Assembly (NCBI RefSeq): GCF_001436505.1
Contig: NZ_AYYI01000009.1
Location: forward strand, 1-33,772
DNA: 33,772 nt
Direction of reading: 5' to 3'
DNA from: Loigolactobacillus rennini DSM 20253
GTDB taxonomy: Bacteria; Bacillota; Bacilli; Lactobacillales; Lactobacillaceae
Position numbers and translations under genes: made by a program. The notes beneath the pieces are model-generated. The model was not told the DNA's origin and did no database searches. It was given only the letters and a program-made list of their open reading frames with translations. Of this stretch, positions 16,874 to 25,672 are shown piece by piece. The stretch's first letter is position 1. Each line of letters starts with the position of its first letter.

Positions 16874-16947
16874 AAAGAGTAAAGAATTATCGGCATTAAC
16901 AAATTTGATGGCGGATTATTCTTGCGAAAATACAGGAGGTTTCATTA

Positions 16948-18135
16948 ATGGCAAAAGAACATTATGAAAGAACAAAACCCCATGTTAATATTGGCACGAT
17001 CGGCCATATTGATCACGGGAAAACTACTTTAACAGCGGCAATTTCTAAGATTTTATCTGAGAAAGGTTTAGCTAACTTGGAGGATTTCGCTGCTATTGAC
17101 TCAGCTCCAGAAGAACGTGAACGTGGTATTACGATCAACACTGCTCACGTTGAATACGAAACTGAAAAACGCCATTATGCCCACATTGATGCGCCAGGAC
17201 ACGCGGACTACGTTAAAAATATGATTACCGGTGCTGCGCAAATGGATGGTGCCATTTTGGTTGTTGCTGCAACGGATGGTCCTATGCCACAAACACGTGA
17301 ACACATTTTGTTAGCACGTCAGGTTGGGGTTGAATACATTGTTGTCTTCTTAAACAAGACTGACTTAGTTGATGACCCTGAATTGATCGACTTAGTTGAA
17401 ATGGAAACACGTGAATTGTTATCTGAATACGATTATCCAGGTGACGATATTCCATTTGTTCGTGGTTCTGCTTTGAAAGCTCTTAATGGCGATAAAGAAG
17501 AAGAAAAGCACGTTATGGAATTATTGGATGCAGTCGATGAATACATTCCAACACCGGAACGTAATAACGACTTGCCATTCTTAATGCCAGTTGAAGATGT
17601 CTTCACCATCACTGGTCGTGGGACTGTTGCTTCTGGCCGTATCGATCGTGGTATGGTTAAAGTTGGCGATGAAGTTGAAATCGTTGGTTTAACACCAGAT
17701 ATGCTTAAGTCAACTGTTACAGGTTTGGAAATGTTCCGTAAGACATTGGACTACGGTGAAGCTGGTGACAACGTTGGTACTTTGTTACGTGGGATTAACC
17801 GTGACCAAGTAGAACGTGGTCAAGTTTTGGCTAAGCCAGGTTCAATCCAAGTTCACAAGAAATTCAAGGGCCAAGTTTATATCTTGAGCAAAGATGAAGG
17901 TGGTCGTCATACACCATTCTTCTCAAACTACCGTCCACAGTTCTATTTCCATACAACTGACGTTACTGGTGTTATTGAATTACCAAAAGACGTTGAAATG
18001 GTTATGCCTGGGGATAACGTTGAATTCACTGTTGAATTAATCGAACCAGTTGCGATTGAAAAAGGAACTAAGTTTACAGTTCGTGAAGGTGGCCACACGG
18101 TTGGTGCCGGTGTCGTAACTGAAATCGAAGAATAG
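16948..18135 (+). CDS. tuf: Translation elongation factor Tu
   Basis: A 395-residue GTPase that carries aminoacyl-tRNA to the ribosome. G1 motif GHIDHGKT (19-26), G3 DAPGH (81-85), G4 NKTD (136-139) and the ending [10 protein letters not shown] are intact. DAPGH in place of DCPGH, and NKTD, are usual in lactobacilli. Codon use is clearly biased to a few preferred codons (GAA, GTT, CGT), unlike neighbouring genes, as expected for very high expression. It has tandem promoters, a strong AGGAGGT and a strong terminator, so it is monocistronic and not part of an rpsL-rpsG-fusA operon. Confidence 0.99.
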   Translation: MAKEHYERTKPHVNIGTIGHIDHGKTTLTAAISKILSEKGLANLEDFAAIDSAPEERERGITINTAHVEYETEKRHYAHIDAPGHADYVKNMITGAAQMDGAILVVAATDGPMPQTREHILLARQVGVEYIVVFLNKTDLVDDPELIDLVEMETRELLSEYDYPGDDIPFVRGSALKALNGDKEEEKHVMELLDAVDEYIPTPERNNDLPFLMPVEDVFTITGRGTVASGRIDRGMVKVGDEVEIVGLTPDMLKSTVTGLEMFRKTLDYGEAGDNVGTLLRGINRDQVERGQVLAKPGSIQVHKKFKGQVYILSKDEGGRHTPFFSNYRPQFYFHTTDVTGVIELPKDVEMVMPGDNVEFTVELIEPVAIEKGTKFTVREGGHTVGAGVVTEIEE

Positions 18136-18155
18136 TTTCACGTTGAACTATGATT

Positions 18156-18185
18156 AAACTCGGAGCTTGGCTCCGAGTTTTTTTA
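18156..18185 (+). terminator. Terminator after tuf
   Basis: A perfect 11-bp stem AAACTCGGAGC/GCTCCGAGTTT with a three-base loop, followed by T to 18184. Confidence 0.93.
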
Positions 18186-18224
18186 TGCCTAATTATGAAC
18201 GGATGGCTTTTTTAGGAAGAAAGA

Positions 18225-18253
18225 TTTACAAGTCTGTGAAACTACGTTAAAAT
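18225..18253 (+). promoter_or_regulatory. Promoter for tig
   Basis: TTTACA (18225-18230), 17-bp spacer, TAAAAT (18248-18253). Leader of about 45 nt to the ATG. Confidence 0.78.
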
Positions 18254-18305
18254 AGCACAGTATGCAATAATTAATGACGAAAATAATAATTCCGGAGGGA
18301 AAGTA

Positions 18306-19631
18306 ATGGCAGCAAAATGGGAAAAAAAGGGCGCCACAGATGGTGAATTAACCTTTGAAATTGAACCAGAAAAAATTAAATCAGGGCTAGATCAAGCCTT
18401 TAAACGTGTTAAAAAGAATTTGAATGTGCCTGGTTTTCGTAAAGGCAAAGTACCACGCCAAGTCTTCAATTCAATGTATGGCGAAGCTTCATTATATGAA
18501 GATGCGTTAAACATCGTGTTACCAGAAGCTTATCAAAAAGCGATTGAAGAAACTAAAATTGAACCGGTTGATCAACCTAAAGTTGATGTTAAAAGCATGG
18601 AGCAAGACAAACCATGGGTTTTGACAGCACAAGTAACGGTTAAGCCTGAAGTTGCTTTAGGTGAGTATAAAGGGTTAGCTGTTCCTGTACAGGACCGGAA
18701 AGTAACAGATGATGACGTTGAAAAAGAAATTGAAAGTAAACGTCAGCAGCAAGCTGAATTAGTCCTTAAAGAAGATGAACCTGCAGAATCTGGCAATACA
18801 GTTGTCATTGATTATAAAGGGACAGTTGATGGAAAAGCCTTTGAAGGTGGCTCTGCAGATAACTATTCACTTGAATTAGGTTCTAATTCTTTTATTCCTG
18901 GCTTTGAAGACCAATTAATTGGCCATAAAGCAGGTGACGATGTTGAAGTTAAGGTTACCTTCCCTAAGGATTACCAAGCTAAGGATTTGGCGGGTAAAGA
19001 AGCTATTTTTGCAACTAAGATTCATGAAGTTAAAGAAAAGCAATTGCCTAAATTAGATGATGAATTTGCCAAAGATGTTGATGAAGACGTTGATACTTTA
19101 GCTGAATTGAAAGATAAAGTACGTAAAGATCTGCAAAAGAAGAAGGATGATGCTGCTACAGGCGCCATCCAAGATGCAGCAATCCAAGAAGCTGTCAACA
19201 ACGCCAGCGTTCAAGACATCCCACAAGCAATGATTGATGAAGAAATCCAACGTCAATTAGACCAATATTTAGGTAATATGCAACGGCAAGGTATTGATCC
19301 ACAAATGTACTATAAGTTAACTGGTACATCTGAAGATGATTTGAAGAAACAGTTTGCCAAAGATGCAGATAACCGTGTTAAAACCAATTTAGTGCTTGAA
19401 GCGGTTGTCACTGCAGAAAACATCAAGCCAACTGATGATCAAATCAAGCAAGAAGTGAAAGACTTAGCCGATGACTATGGCATGGAAGTTAAGGCGGTAC
19501 GTAATGCTTTAACTGACGACATGTTAAGCCATGATATCGCCGTCAAAGAAGCAATTAAGATCATTACAGATTCCGCTAAAGAATCAAAAGATGTTAAACC
19601 TCAAGCAGAAGCTAAAGACGACAAAAAATAG
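18306..19631 (+). CDS. tig: Trigger factor
   Basis: A 441-residue ribosome-bound chaperone with peptidyl-prolyl isomerase activity, acting on nascent chains at the exit tunnel. The ribosome-binding signature [12 protein letters not shown] lies at about 40-51. The FKBP-type isomerase domain follows (about 160-245: [28 protein letters not shown]), then the C-terminal chaperone arms. The tail is rich in Lys and Asp. It starts at ATG after GGAGGG (18294-18299), with its own promoter and a large terminator; clpX comes next, as in most Firmicutes. Confidence 0.97.
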   Translation: MAAKWEKKGATDGELTFEIEPEKIKSGLDQAFKRVKKNLNVPGFRKGKVPRQVFNSMYGEASLYEDALNIVLPEAYQKAIEETKIEPVDQPKVDVKSMEQDKPWVLTAQVTVKPEVALGEYKGLAVPVQDRKVTDDDVEKEIESKRQQQAELVLKEDEPAESGNTVVIDYKGTVDGKAFEGGSADNYSLELGSNSFIPGFEDQLIGHKAGDDVEVKVTFPKDYQAKDLAGKEAIFATKIHEVKEKQLPKLDDEFAKDVDEDVDTLAELKDKVRKDLQKKKDDAATGAIQDAAIQEAVNNASVQDIPQAMIDEEIQRQLDQYLGNMQRQGIDPQMYYKLTGTSEDDLKKQFAKDADNRVKTNLVLEAVVTAENIKPTDDQIKQEVKDLADDYGMEVKAVRNALTDDMLSHDIAVKEAIKIITDSAKESKDVKPQAEAKDDKK

Positions 19632-19655
19632 TTAAGTTAATTAACTGATTGGTTT

Positions 19656-19742
19656 ACGGTAAAAGTGATTTTATTTAAAGTCCTTAACTGTCTATAAGTA
19701 ACCATTGACAGTTACCTTTAAAATCGCTTTTACCGTTTTTTT
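19656..19742 (+). terminator. Two-tier terminator after tig
   Basis: An outer 18-bp stem (19656-19673 with 19719-19736, one G-T pair) encloses an inner 7-bp hairpin AACTGTC (19686-19692)/GACAGTT (19707-19713). A T-run follows at 19736-19742. The whole element is about 87 nt, larger than the other terminators in the window. Confidence 0.85.
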
Positions 19743-19755
19743 ATGGTTAATCAAC

Positions 19756-19783
19756 TTGCTTTACCTTAGGTAGAGAGTATGCT
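19756..19783 (+). promoter_or_regulatory. Promoter for clpX
   Basis: TTGCTT (19756-19761), 16-bp spacer, TATGCT (19778-19783). No CIRCE or CtsR heptad repeat is visible nearby, so class I or III heat-shock control of clpX is not supported by this sequence. Confidence 0.6.
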
Positions 19784-19878
19784 AGAGTTTCTAGTGGTTG
19801 AAGAAAAGACCACAATCGTTGGCAAGTAAGATTTTTTAAGGTAAAATTGAGTTAAGAAACTAATAGGGGTTGATATGT

Positions 19879-21129
19879 GTGTTTGACAATACAGAAACGG
19901 ATGGCCCTGTCAATTGTTCATTTTGCGGTAAGTCACAAGATCAAGTGAAAAAGATTGTCGCTGGACCGGGTGTCTATATCTGTAATGAATGTATTGACTT
20001 ATGCAAGGAAATCATAGATGAAGAGTTTAAGGATGAATCTTATAATGATTTACTTGAAGTGCCAAAACCAGCTGAAATTTTAAATATTTTAAACCAGTAT
20101 GTGATTGGTCAAGATGAAGCTAAACGAACTTTAGCAGTTGCGGTTTATAATCATTATAAGCGAGTTAACCAGATGGAAGTACAATCTGATGATGAAACTG
20201 AATTACAAAAAAGTAACATTTCATTGATTGGACCTACTGGTTCTGGTAAAACTTTCTTAGCTCAAAGCTTGGCTCGGATTTTGAATGTGCCATTTGCCAT
20301 TGCAGATGCCACAACGCTAACCGAAGCCGGTTATGTTGGTGAAGATGTAGAAAACATTTTATTAAAACTATTACAAAATGCGGATTATGATGTTGAAAAA
20401 GCCCAAAAAGGGATCATCTACATTGACGAAATTGATAAGATTGCAAAAAAGAGCGAAAATGTCTCCATTACTCGTGATGTTTCTGGTGAAGGGGTCCAAC
20501 AAGCACTGTTAAAAATTCTTGAAGGCACCGTTGCTAATGTACCACCGCAGGGTGGCCGTAAACATCCACAACAAGAGTTTATTCAAATTGATACTACTAA
20601 CATTCTTTTCATCGTTGGTGGTGCATTTGATGGTATTGAAAACATTGTTAAAGAGCGTCTAGGTGACAAAGTCATCGGTTTTAGCGGGAAGGAAGCTAAA
20701 GGGATTGATGATTCCCGTAGTTTAATGCAGCAAGTAATTCCAGAAGACTTGATGAAGTTTGGTCTAATTCCAGAATTTATCGGTCGGATCCCGATTATGG
20801 CCGCATTAGAAAAACTAACAGAAAATGATTTAGTCCGGATTTTAACGGAACCTAAAAATGCGTTGGTTAAACAATATACTAAGCTGTTGAGCTTAGATGA
20901 TGTTGAGTTAGAATTTGAGCCTGGTGCATTACATGCCATTGCGCATGAAGCAATTGAACGTGATACTGGTGCTCGTGGCTTAAGGTCAATCATTGAAGAA
21001 GTGATGATGGACATCATGTTTGACTTACCTAGTCGTGATGATGTCAGCAAAGCGATCATTACGGCAGATACCGTCAATGGGAGTGGCAAGCCGAAGTTGG
21101 TTTTAACTGATGGCCGGAAAGCGTCGTAG
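19879..21129 (+). CDS. clpX: ATP-dependent Clp protease ATP-binding subunit ClpX
   Basis: A 416-residue AAA+ unfoldase that feeds tagged substrates to ClpP. The N-terminal zinc domain has C13, C16, C35 and C38 (CSFC, CNEC). Walker A GPTGSGKT lies at 118-125, the pore loop is in GYVGEDVE, Walker B is [10 protein letters not shown], the RKH loop is in GGRKHP, and the ClpP-docking IGF is in KVIGFSG. I chose GTG 19879 ([17 protein letters not shown]), which fits homologues and lies 9 bases after AGGGG; TTG 19870 touches that site. An ATG at 19874 is out of frame. Own promoter and terminator. Confidence 0.96.
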   Translation: MFDNTETDGPVNCSFCGKSQDQVKKIVAGPGVYICNECIDLCKEIIDEEFKDESYNDLLEVPKPAEILNILNQYVIGQDEAKRTLAVAVYNHYKRVNQMEVQSDDETELQKSNISLIGPTGSGKTFLAQSLARILNVPFAIADATTLTEAGYVGEDVENILLKLLQNADYDVEKAQKGIIYIDEIDKIAKKSENVSITRDVSGEGVQQALLKILEGTVANVPPQGGRKHPQQEFIQIDTTNILFIVGGAFDGIENIVKERLGDKVIGFSGKEAKGIDDSRSLMQQVIPEDLMKFGLIPEFIGRIPIMAALEKLTENDLVRILTEPKNALVKQYTKLLSLDDVELEFEPGALHAIAHEAIERDTGARGLRSIIEEVMMDIMFDLPSRDDVSKAIITADTVNGSGKPKLVLTDGRKAS

Positions 21130-21166
21130 CTAGCTCATTTCGATTTAGTTTAAACTTGATAATTAG

Positions 21167-21204
21167 CAGTGGACGGTTCACACGGTGGATTGTCCACTGT
21201 TTTT
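21167..21204 (+). terminator. Terminator after clpX
   Basis: CAGTGGAC (21167-21174) and GTCCACTG (21192-21199), perfect 8-bp stem, followed by five T. Confidence 0.8.
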
Positions 21205-21263
21205 GATTATCGACTAATGGTTAGACTGCGACGTTGTTAATTTAAGGGTTTAAGGAGAAATTA

Positions 21264-21272
21264 TGCTAAAAT
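21264..21272 (+). promoter_or_regulatory. Extended -10 promoter for engB
   Basis: TGC directly before TAAAAT (21267-21272). No clear -35 box. Leader of about 25 nt to the engB ATG. Confidence 0.5.
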
Positions 21273-21305
21273 AGAAAGCAGTAACTTAAAGATGGAGGCA
21301 AACAA

Positions 21306-21902
21306 ATGCAAATTCAGGATGTTGAGTTGGTCATTAGTGCGGTTGCACCGCAACAATATCCCAACGATAACTTACCCGAAATCGCGCTGACAGGTCGTTC
21401 AAATGTTGGTAAATCATCACTGATCAACCGACTTATTCAGCGAAAAAAAATGGCACGGACTTCAAGTACTCCTGGCAAAACGCAGACACTTAATTTCTAC
21501 CGATTAAACCGACAATTTTATTTTGTTGATGTTCCTGGTTATGGCTATGCGAAGGTGTCGAAAAAAGCGCGTGCAAAATTTGGGGAAATGATCGAGACTT
21601 ATTTAGAAGAACGTCAACAATTACAAGGTGTTATTTCATTAATTGATGTCCGCCATCAGCCGACAGAAGATGATTTGTCAATGTATCGTTTTCTTAAGTA
21701 TTATGGTCTGCCGGTACTAATCGTTGCCACCAAGGCAGATAAAGTATCTAAAGGAAAATGGCAACAACGGGCAGCACAATTGAAAAAGGCTTTACAGCTC
21801 AATCAAACTGATGATTTGGTTATTTTTTCCAGTATGACAGGTAGTGGTGCTGACCAAATTTGGCAGTGGCTGCAAGCACATATTACAACCGGAGGCGATT
21901 AA
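21306..21902 (+). CDS. engB: Ribosome biogenesis GTP-binding protein EngB/YsxC
   Basis: A 198-residue small GTPase needed for late assembly of the 50S subunit. P-loop [10 protein letters not shown], switch segment [23 protein letters not shown] and the guanine motif TKADK are all visible, and the length is typical. It starts at ATG after GGAGGC. clpX-engB adjacency is conserved across lactobacilli and bacilli. The MazG-like gene begins directly after its stop, so the two form an operon. Confidence 0.96.
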   Translation: MQIQDVELVISAVAPQQYPNDNLPEIALTGRSNVGKSSLINRLIQRKKMARTSSTPGKTQTLNFYRLNRQFYFVDVPGYGYAKVSKKARAKFGEMIETYLEERQQLQGVISLIDVRHQPTEDDLSMYRFLKYYGLPVLIVATKADKVSKGKWQQRAAQLKKALQLNQTDDLVIFSSMTGSGADQIWQWLQAHITTGGD

Positions 21903-22205
21903 GTGAAATTTAACGACTACCAAAAATTAGCTAATCAAACGTTATTAGGTAATGAACAGGTTTTGACAAATTGTGCACTAGGTTTAGCTAGTGAAAGTGG
22001 CGAAGTAATTGATTTGATTAAAAAATATACATTTAACGCTGAACAACTGGATCGAGATGAATTGATTCAAGAAATGGGTGATGTTTTGTGGTACCTTTCT
22101 CAAGTTGCACAGTGGGCAAACATTCCTTTTGAAGAAGTTGCTCAGCAAAATATTACTAAATTAAATACACGTTTTGGCAAGCAATTGCACTTGCCAGAAA
22201 AATAA
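21903..22205 (+). CDS. MazG-like nucleotide pyrophosphohydrolase
   Basis: A 100-residue all-alpha NTP pyrophosphatase of the MazG/dUTPase superfamily. The metal motif is seen as E31xxE34 in SESGEVIDLIKK and E57xxD60 in QEMGDVLWYLSQV. Such house-cleaning enzymes hydrolyse non-canonical or excess NTPs; the substrate here is not known. The start is GTG, directly after the engB stop, with GGAGG at 21891-21895 inside engB. A strong bidirectional terminator follows. Confidence 0.85.
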   Translation: MKFNDYQKLANQTLLGNEQVLTNCALGLASESGEVIDLIKKYTFNAEQLDRDELIQEMGDVLWYLSQVAQWANIPFEEVAQQNITKLNTRFGKQLHLPEK

Positions 22206-22250
22206 ACATGTCCATCAAAGGTTAACTAGCCTTTGATGGACATGTTTTTA
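22204..22250 (+). terminator. Bidirectional terminator between the MazG-like gene and queT
   Basis: A perfect 18-bp stem (22204-22221 with 22230-22247) with an 8-base loop, T-run on the right. The A-rich left arm lets it also serve queT on the opposite strand, which ends at 22285. Confidence 0.92.
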
Positions 22251-22284
22251 ACTTATTACTTACTTCAGTATTTGCCAATGACGT

Positions 22285-22776
22285 TTAGGCAGTTAAATCA
22301 ATCCGTTTTGCTAGGAAATAGAATAAAATGGCACCTAAAATTAAAGAAACAAATTCACCTAAAGCAACTGTAAAGTAAGTTGGCCAAAACGGAACGTGAC
22401 TAACAACGTGTAATTCCAATGCAATGATCCACATGGTTAAAGTGCAAGTAATCGTACTGATTGTTAATTTAAGTGTTAGTCGCTTGACCCGGCGACTTAA
22501 GTAGTAACTTAAGGCTGTCATGACGAATGTGTTAAGCGTACCGAAAATAATGTCAACAATGCCTAGAGGTGAAAAAAGATTGACGATGATACACCCTAAA
22601 GTCAGCGCCCAAATATAACGCTTGTTAAAAACGGCTAAATGATTGAGCATTTCAGATAACCGGAGTTGGGTAGCACCAAAGCTCCAAGGTGCGACTAACA
22701 TGGTTAACGCAACATAGATTGCGGCAATGATCCCAATTTTTGTTAACGAATTAGTCTTGATACGAGATTTATCCAT
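22285..22776 (-). CDS. queT: QueT family queuosine-precursor ECF transporter S component
   Basis: A 163-residue membrane protein (DUF988) with about five helices, the substrate-binding subunit of an ECF transporter that imports preQ1 or a related queuosine precursor. Diagnostic parts are LTKIGIIAAIYVALTMLVAPWSFGATQLRLSEMLNHLAVF and the segment LFSPLGIVDIIFGTLNTF. The shared energy-coupling module (EcfAA'T) is not in the window. It starts at ATG, 10 bases after AGGAGG (complement of 22787-22792). That ribosome binding site is continuous with a preQ1 riboswitch, which independently supports the substrate. Confidence 0.93.
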   Translation of the reverse strand: MDKSRIKTNSLTKIGIIAAIYVALTMLVAPWSFGATQLRLSEMLNHLAVFNKRYIWALTLGCIIVNLFSPLGIVDIIFGTLNTFVMTALSYYLSRRVKRLTLKLTISTITCTLTMWIIALELHVVSHVPFWPTYFTVALGEFVSLILGAILFYFLAKRIDLTA

Positions 22777-22786
22777 TTTAAGATGG

Positions 22787-22830
22787 CCTCCTAGTTTTTT
22801 ATTATGGTGGGATAGTCACGAACCACCATT
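22787..22830 (-). promoter_or_regulatory. PreQ1 riboswitch, class I, controlling translation of queT
   Basis: On the minus strand, TGGTGG (22828-22823) pairs with CCACCA (22810-22805) around a loop that reads TTCGTGACTAT. It is followed by TAATAAAAAACTAGGAGG. This is the class-I preQ1 layout: P1 hairpin, C/U-rich loop with the CUA element, then an A-rich tail AAAAAACTA that pairs back into the loop. The tail runs straight into the AGGAGG ribosome binding site of queT, so ligand binding should hide that site. Confidence 0.88.
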
Positions 22831-22845
22831 AAACTTGCAGGTTTA

Positions 22846-22854
22846 AGTATAACA
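22846..22854 (-). promoter_or_regulatory. Extended -10 promoter for queT
   Basis: On the minus strand TGT precedes TATACT (22851-22846), placed so that transcription would start about ten bases before the riboswitch. The -35 region (around TCAACA) is weak. Confidence 0.5.
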
Positions 22855-22916
22855 AATTTTAACTAGAATTGTTGAACTGCATTGAATAATAATTGGCAGA
22901 TAATTAATGACACAAT

Positions 22917-22958
22917 AAAAAAGGACTGAACGTTCCGTTGAGAACGTTCAATCCTTTT
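22917..22958 (-). terminator. Terminator after the small lysine-rich gene
   Basis: A 15-bp stem (22921-22935 with 22942-22956, one G-T pair, GAACGTTC core) around a six-base loop. Six A at 22917-22922 form the T-run on the minus strand. It also has T on the right side and could act both ways. Confidence 0.82.
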
Positions 22959-22981
22959 CGATGTTGGAATAAACTTTAAAT

Positions 22982-23119
22982 TTATTTTTTTGACTGTTTT
23001 TTGTCGCTAGCTTTTTTTTCTTTGGCTTCAGCTTTCTTTTCCTTTTTCTTTTTTGGAACAAGTGCAAATTTATCGAAAAGTTCGTTGAGCGTATTATCTT
23101 GGCGTGTTGTTAAACCCAT
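22982..23119 (-). CDS. Small lysine-rich protein, 45 residues
   Basis: Read by hand from the minus strand: it begins MGLTTRQDNTLNELFDKFAL, then VP, and continues as a highly charged tail of about 23 residues made mostly of Lys, Glu and Ala. AAAGGA lies 8 bases before the ATG, an extended -10 TGCTAGAAT (complement of 23144-23152) lies upstream, and a good terminator lies downstream, so it looks like a real single-gene unit. Small proteins that begin MGLT and end in charged tails are found in streptococci and lactobacilli (I recall the label SPJ_0845 family, unsure). Function unknown; the tail suggests nucleic-acid or ribosome contact, but that is a guess. Confidence 0.7.
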   Translation of the reverse strand: MGLTTRQDNTLNELFDKFALVPKKKKEKKAEAKEKKASDKKQSKK

Positions 23120-23143
23120 GCTGATCATCCTTTCTTTGTCTAC

Positions 23144-23152
23144 ATTCTAGCA
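23144..23152 (-). promoter_or_regulatory. Extended -10 promoter of the small lysine-rich gene
   Basis: On the minus strand TGC directly precedes TAGAAT (23149-23144), 25 bases upstream of the start codon. No clear -35. Confidence 0.4.
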
Positions 23153-23199
23153 GAAATGTTAGTGCTTTGGCTAGCATTTATCTTCTGGATGCCAGTGTA

Positions 23200-23205
23200 T
23201 ATAAT
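23200..23205 (+). promoter_or_regulatory. Possible second, upstream promoter for the amino-acid transporter
   Basis: A perfect TATAAT (23200-23205) with TTTATC at 23177-23182, 17 bp apart. It would start transcription just before the TGCATAAAA repeats. Confidence 0.35.
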
Positions 23206-23215
23206 AACTATTTTA

Positions 23216-23254
23216 TGCATAAAAACGGCTTATTTATAAAAATACTTGCATAAA
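23216..23254 (+). promoter_or_regulatory. Direct repeat TGCATAAAA, possible operator
   Basis: TGCATAAAA occurs at 23216-23224 and again at 23246-23254, 30 bp apart, close to three turns of the helix. The first copy sits in the palindrome TTTTATGCATAAAA (23211-23224); the second includes the last bases of the -35 box of the transporter promoter. A repressor bound here would block RNA polymerase. An arginine-type repressor is possible from the AT-rich TGCAT half-sites but is not established. Confidence 0.35.
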
Positions 23255-23273
23255 AAATCATATTGAAGTATAC
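23245..23273 (+). promoter_or_regulatory. Promoter of the amino-acid ABC transporter
   Basis: TTGCAT (23245-23250), 17-bp spacer and TATACT (23268-23273). The leader is short, about 30 nt. Confidence 0.78.
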
Positions 23274-23308
23274 TGCGTTTATTGAATAAAAAGAGGCAGG
23301 TAAAAAAG

Positions 23309-24772
23309 ATGAAGAAAATAATGAGTTGGTTGATAATACTAATGACAGTTGGCATCGCATTATTAGCTGGAACCACCCAACCGGCTCAAGCAGCTGACGA
23401 TTCATTAACGCGAATCAAAGACAAAGGGACCCTAGTCATGGGAACTAGTCCAGATTACCCGCCGTATGAATTTTTAGTTAATCGGCATGGGAAAGATCAA
23501 GTAGTGGGAATGGACGTTGATATTGCTAAAAAAGTAGCACATGATTTAGGCGTTAAATTAGTAGTGAAAAAAATGGATTTTGATTCATTGCTAGTGGCAT
23601 TGGAAACCAATAAGGTCGACATGGTATTGGCCGGAATGTCACCAACGCCAGCGCGGCAAAAAAGCATTGATTTTTCAAAGATTTATTATCGTGGTGGCCA
23701 GTCCATTGTGATTAATAAAACGGATAAGGGAATTTATCACAATAAAAATTCATTTCGGAATAAAGCGATGGGTGCACAAACCGGTAGTATTCAATATAAT
23801 CTTGGTAAAAAACAAATCGCTGGTTCTAAAATGAAAGGCTTGGCTAAAATCAGTGATTTGATTTTGGCATTGAAGAGTCATAAGGTTGAAGGCGTCATTA
23901 TGGAAGAACCTTCTGCCCAAGCTTATGTGGACAATGATTCAAACCTAGCCATGCTTAAAAACAGTCAATTCAATTTAGGTAGTGGAGAAAACAATACTGC
24001 TATTGGTTTTCGGAAAGGCTCACCGGCGTTAGTCAATGCGGTTAATCGGTCAATTGATGAAATCACCCAGAAAAAATTAACGCAAGGATACTTAAAGCAT
24101 GCAGGGACTTACATGCAGACAAACACTAAAAATACGGGTATGTGGCATTATTCTAGCTATTTTGTCAAAGGTGTAGCATACACTTTGTTAATTACGATCA
24201 TCAGTGTTTTCTTCGGGATTTTGTTAGGCGTCATCTTTGCTTTAATGCGGTTGAGTAAAGTTAAATTATTACACGCATTAGGCGTTGCTTACATTGAATT
24301 TGTCCGGGGGACACCATTGATGATTCAAGTGATGTTTGTGTATTTTGGCATTGGCTTATTTGTTAATATTCCCGCTTTAATTGCTGGGATTATTGCGGTG
24401 TCTTTAAATTCAGCTGCCTATGTGGCGGAAATTATTCGTGGTGGGATCAATTCAGTCGCAGTTGGGCAAAAAGAAGCAGCACGGAGCTTAGGTTTAAGCC
24501 GGCAACAGACTTTTAAGAGTGTTGTTTTTCCACAAGCACTTAAAAATATTTGGCCAGCGTTAGGTAATGAATTCATTTCGTTGATTAAGGAAAGCTCAAT
24601 TGTCTCCATTATTGGGGTTACCGACTTGATTTATCAATTGAAAGCCGTACAGACAGCAACTTATAAAGGGGTAATGCCCATTGTTGTCGCCATGTTAATT
24701 TACTTCATTTTGACCTTTAGTTTGTCTAAATTATTAAATTTCTACGAGAGGAAGATGAAACATGATGCCTGA
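23309..24772 (+). CDS. Polar amino-acid ABC transporter, substrate-binding/permease fusion
   Basis: A 487-residue fusion protein. A signal sequence (about 1-29, ending TQPAQA before ADD) precedes one periplasmic-binding-protein domain (about 30-275, with [16 protein letters not shown] and [33 protein letters not shown]). A His/Glu/Gln-type permease domain follows (about 285-487) with the EAA loop [17 protein letters not shown]. GlnP-type fusions in lactic acid bacteria import glutamine, glutamate or asparagine; the ligand here cannot be read. L. lactis GlnP has two binding domains, this protein has one. I start at ATG 23309 with AGAGGCAGG upstream; TTG 23282 would place the signal too far in. 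Confidence 0.92.
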   Translation: MKKIMSWLIILMTVGIALLAGTTQPAQAADDSLTRIKDKGTLVMGTSPDYPPYEFLVNRHGKDQVVGMDVDIAKKVAHDLGVKLVVKKMDFDSLLVALETNKVDMVLAGMSPTPARQKSIDFSKIYYRGGQSIVINKTDKGIYHNKNSFRNKAMGAQTGSIQYNLGKKQIAGSKMKGLAKISDLILALKSHKVEGVIMEEPSAQAYVDNDSNLAMLKNSQFNLGSGENNTAIGFRKGSPALVNAVNRSIDEITQKKLTQGYLKHAGTYMQTNTKNTGMWHYSSYFVKGVAYTLLITIISVFFGILLGVIFALMRLSKVKLLHALGVAYIEFVRGTPLMIQVMFVYFGIGLFVNIPALIAGIIAVSLNSAAYVAEIIRGGINSVAVGQKEAARSLGLSRQQTFKSVVFPQALKNIWPALGNEFISLIKESSIVSIIGVTDLIYQLKAVQTATYKGVMPIVVAMLIYFILTFSLSKLLNFYERKMKHDA

Positions 24773-25505
24773 GATGATTAAAATTGAAAATGTTACAAAA
24801 AAATTTGGTCAAACTGAAGTGCTAAAAGATTTAAACGGTCAAGTACAAAAAGGGCAGGTAATTTGTGTGATTGGGCCTTCCGGTGGTGGCAAAAGTACCT
24901 TTTTACGCTGCTTAAATTTATTAGAGCAGCCCACTAGCGGCAAGATTAGTTTTGAAGGGCAAGAGTTAACTTCATTAAGCGAAGCACAAATTAATCACCT
25001 GCGTGAAAAGATGGGAATGGTCTTTCAAAGCTTCAATTTATTTTCAAACATGACCGTGCTGGATAATGTTCAGTTAGCGCCCTTAAAAGTTAAAAAATTA
25101 GCGGCTGCTACTGCCAAGAAAACAGCTATGCAGCTATTAGCGCAGGTGGGATTAGCCGATAAAGCTGAAAATTATCCTAGCAGTTTGTCTGGTGGGCAAC
25201 AGCAACGGGTGGCCATTGCCCGTGCTTTGGCGATGAATCCCGACGTGATGTTATTTGATGAGCCAACGTCTGCATTGGATCCAGAAATGGTAGGCGAGGT
25301 ACTTACAGTAATGCAGGATTTAGCTAATCAAGGGATGACGATGGTAGTTGTCACTCATGAAATGGGCTTTGCTAAAAGTGTTGCTAACCAAGTCTGGTTC
25401 ATGGATGGTGGCGTTTTTGCTGAAAAGGGAACGCCAACCCAAATTTTTGAACACCCACAAAATGAACGAACCAAAGCGTTTTTAGCGAAGATTCTGGAAG
25501 CGTAA
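24762..25505 (+). CDS. glnQ: Polar amino-acid ABC transporter ATP-binding protein
   Basis: A 247-residue ATPase that powers the preceding permease. Walker [11 protein letters not shown]-loop MVFQSFNLF, signature LSGGQQQR, Walker [13 protein letters not shown] and the switch histidine in VVTHEMGF are all intact. It overlaps the last 11 bases of the permease gene, with AGAGGAAG (24747-24754) as ribosome binding site, so both are made in step. Several ATG codons cluster at the start (24762, 24765, 24774); the first has the best spacing. The name glnQ reflects the family and the specificity is inferred. Confidence 0.92.
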   Translation: MMPEMIKIENVTKKFGQTEVLKDLNGQVQKGQVICVIGPSGGGKSTFLRCLNLLEQPTSGKISFEGQELTSLSEAQINHLREKMGMVFQSFNLFSNMTVLDNVQLAPLKVKKLAAATAKKTAMQLLAQVGLADKAENYPSSLSGGQQQRVAIARALAMNPDVMLFDEPTSALDPEMVGEVLTVMQDLANQGMTMVVVTHEMGFAKSVANQVWFMDGGVFAEKGTPTQIFEHPQNERTKAFLAKILEA

Positions 25506-25514
25506 AATCAGTGC

Positions 25515-25555
25515 AAACAAGCAGGTAGCAAGAGATTTGCTACCTGCTTGTTTTT
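25515..25555 (+). terminator. Terminator after the ABC transporter operon
   Basis: A perfect 17-bp stem (25515-25531 with 25537-25553) with a five-base loop, continuing into T. Confidence 0.92.
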
Positions 25556-25595
25556 AGTGTATTAAATAATTTTTCTACAGCAACAAGCCAGTCCC

Positions 25596-25624
25596 TTGCT
25601 TTTCTGGCAGGGGATCGCTAAAAT
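25596..25624 (+). promoter_or_regulatory. Promoter for uvrC
   Basis: TTGCTT (25596-25601), 17-bp spacer, TAAAAT (25619-25624). I saw no LexA-type box overlapping it. Confidence 0.65.
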
Positions 25625-25672
25625 ATAAACACGAACATTTGTACGTGATTTTGTTGAGAAAGGTTGTTTGGC

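Noticed and set aside
19784-19870. Possible heat-shock operator before clpX
   Set aside because: No CIRCE inverted repeat and no tandem GGTCAAA heptads; only a 5-bp GTGGT/ACCAC hairpin was found.
20583-21089. 168-residue minus-strand open frame
   Set aside because: It is the reverse shadow of clpX, with low-complexity Ser/Ile content and no start signals.
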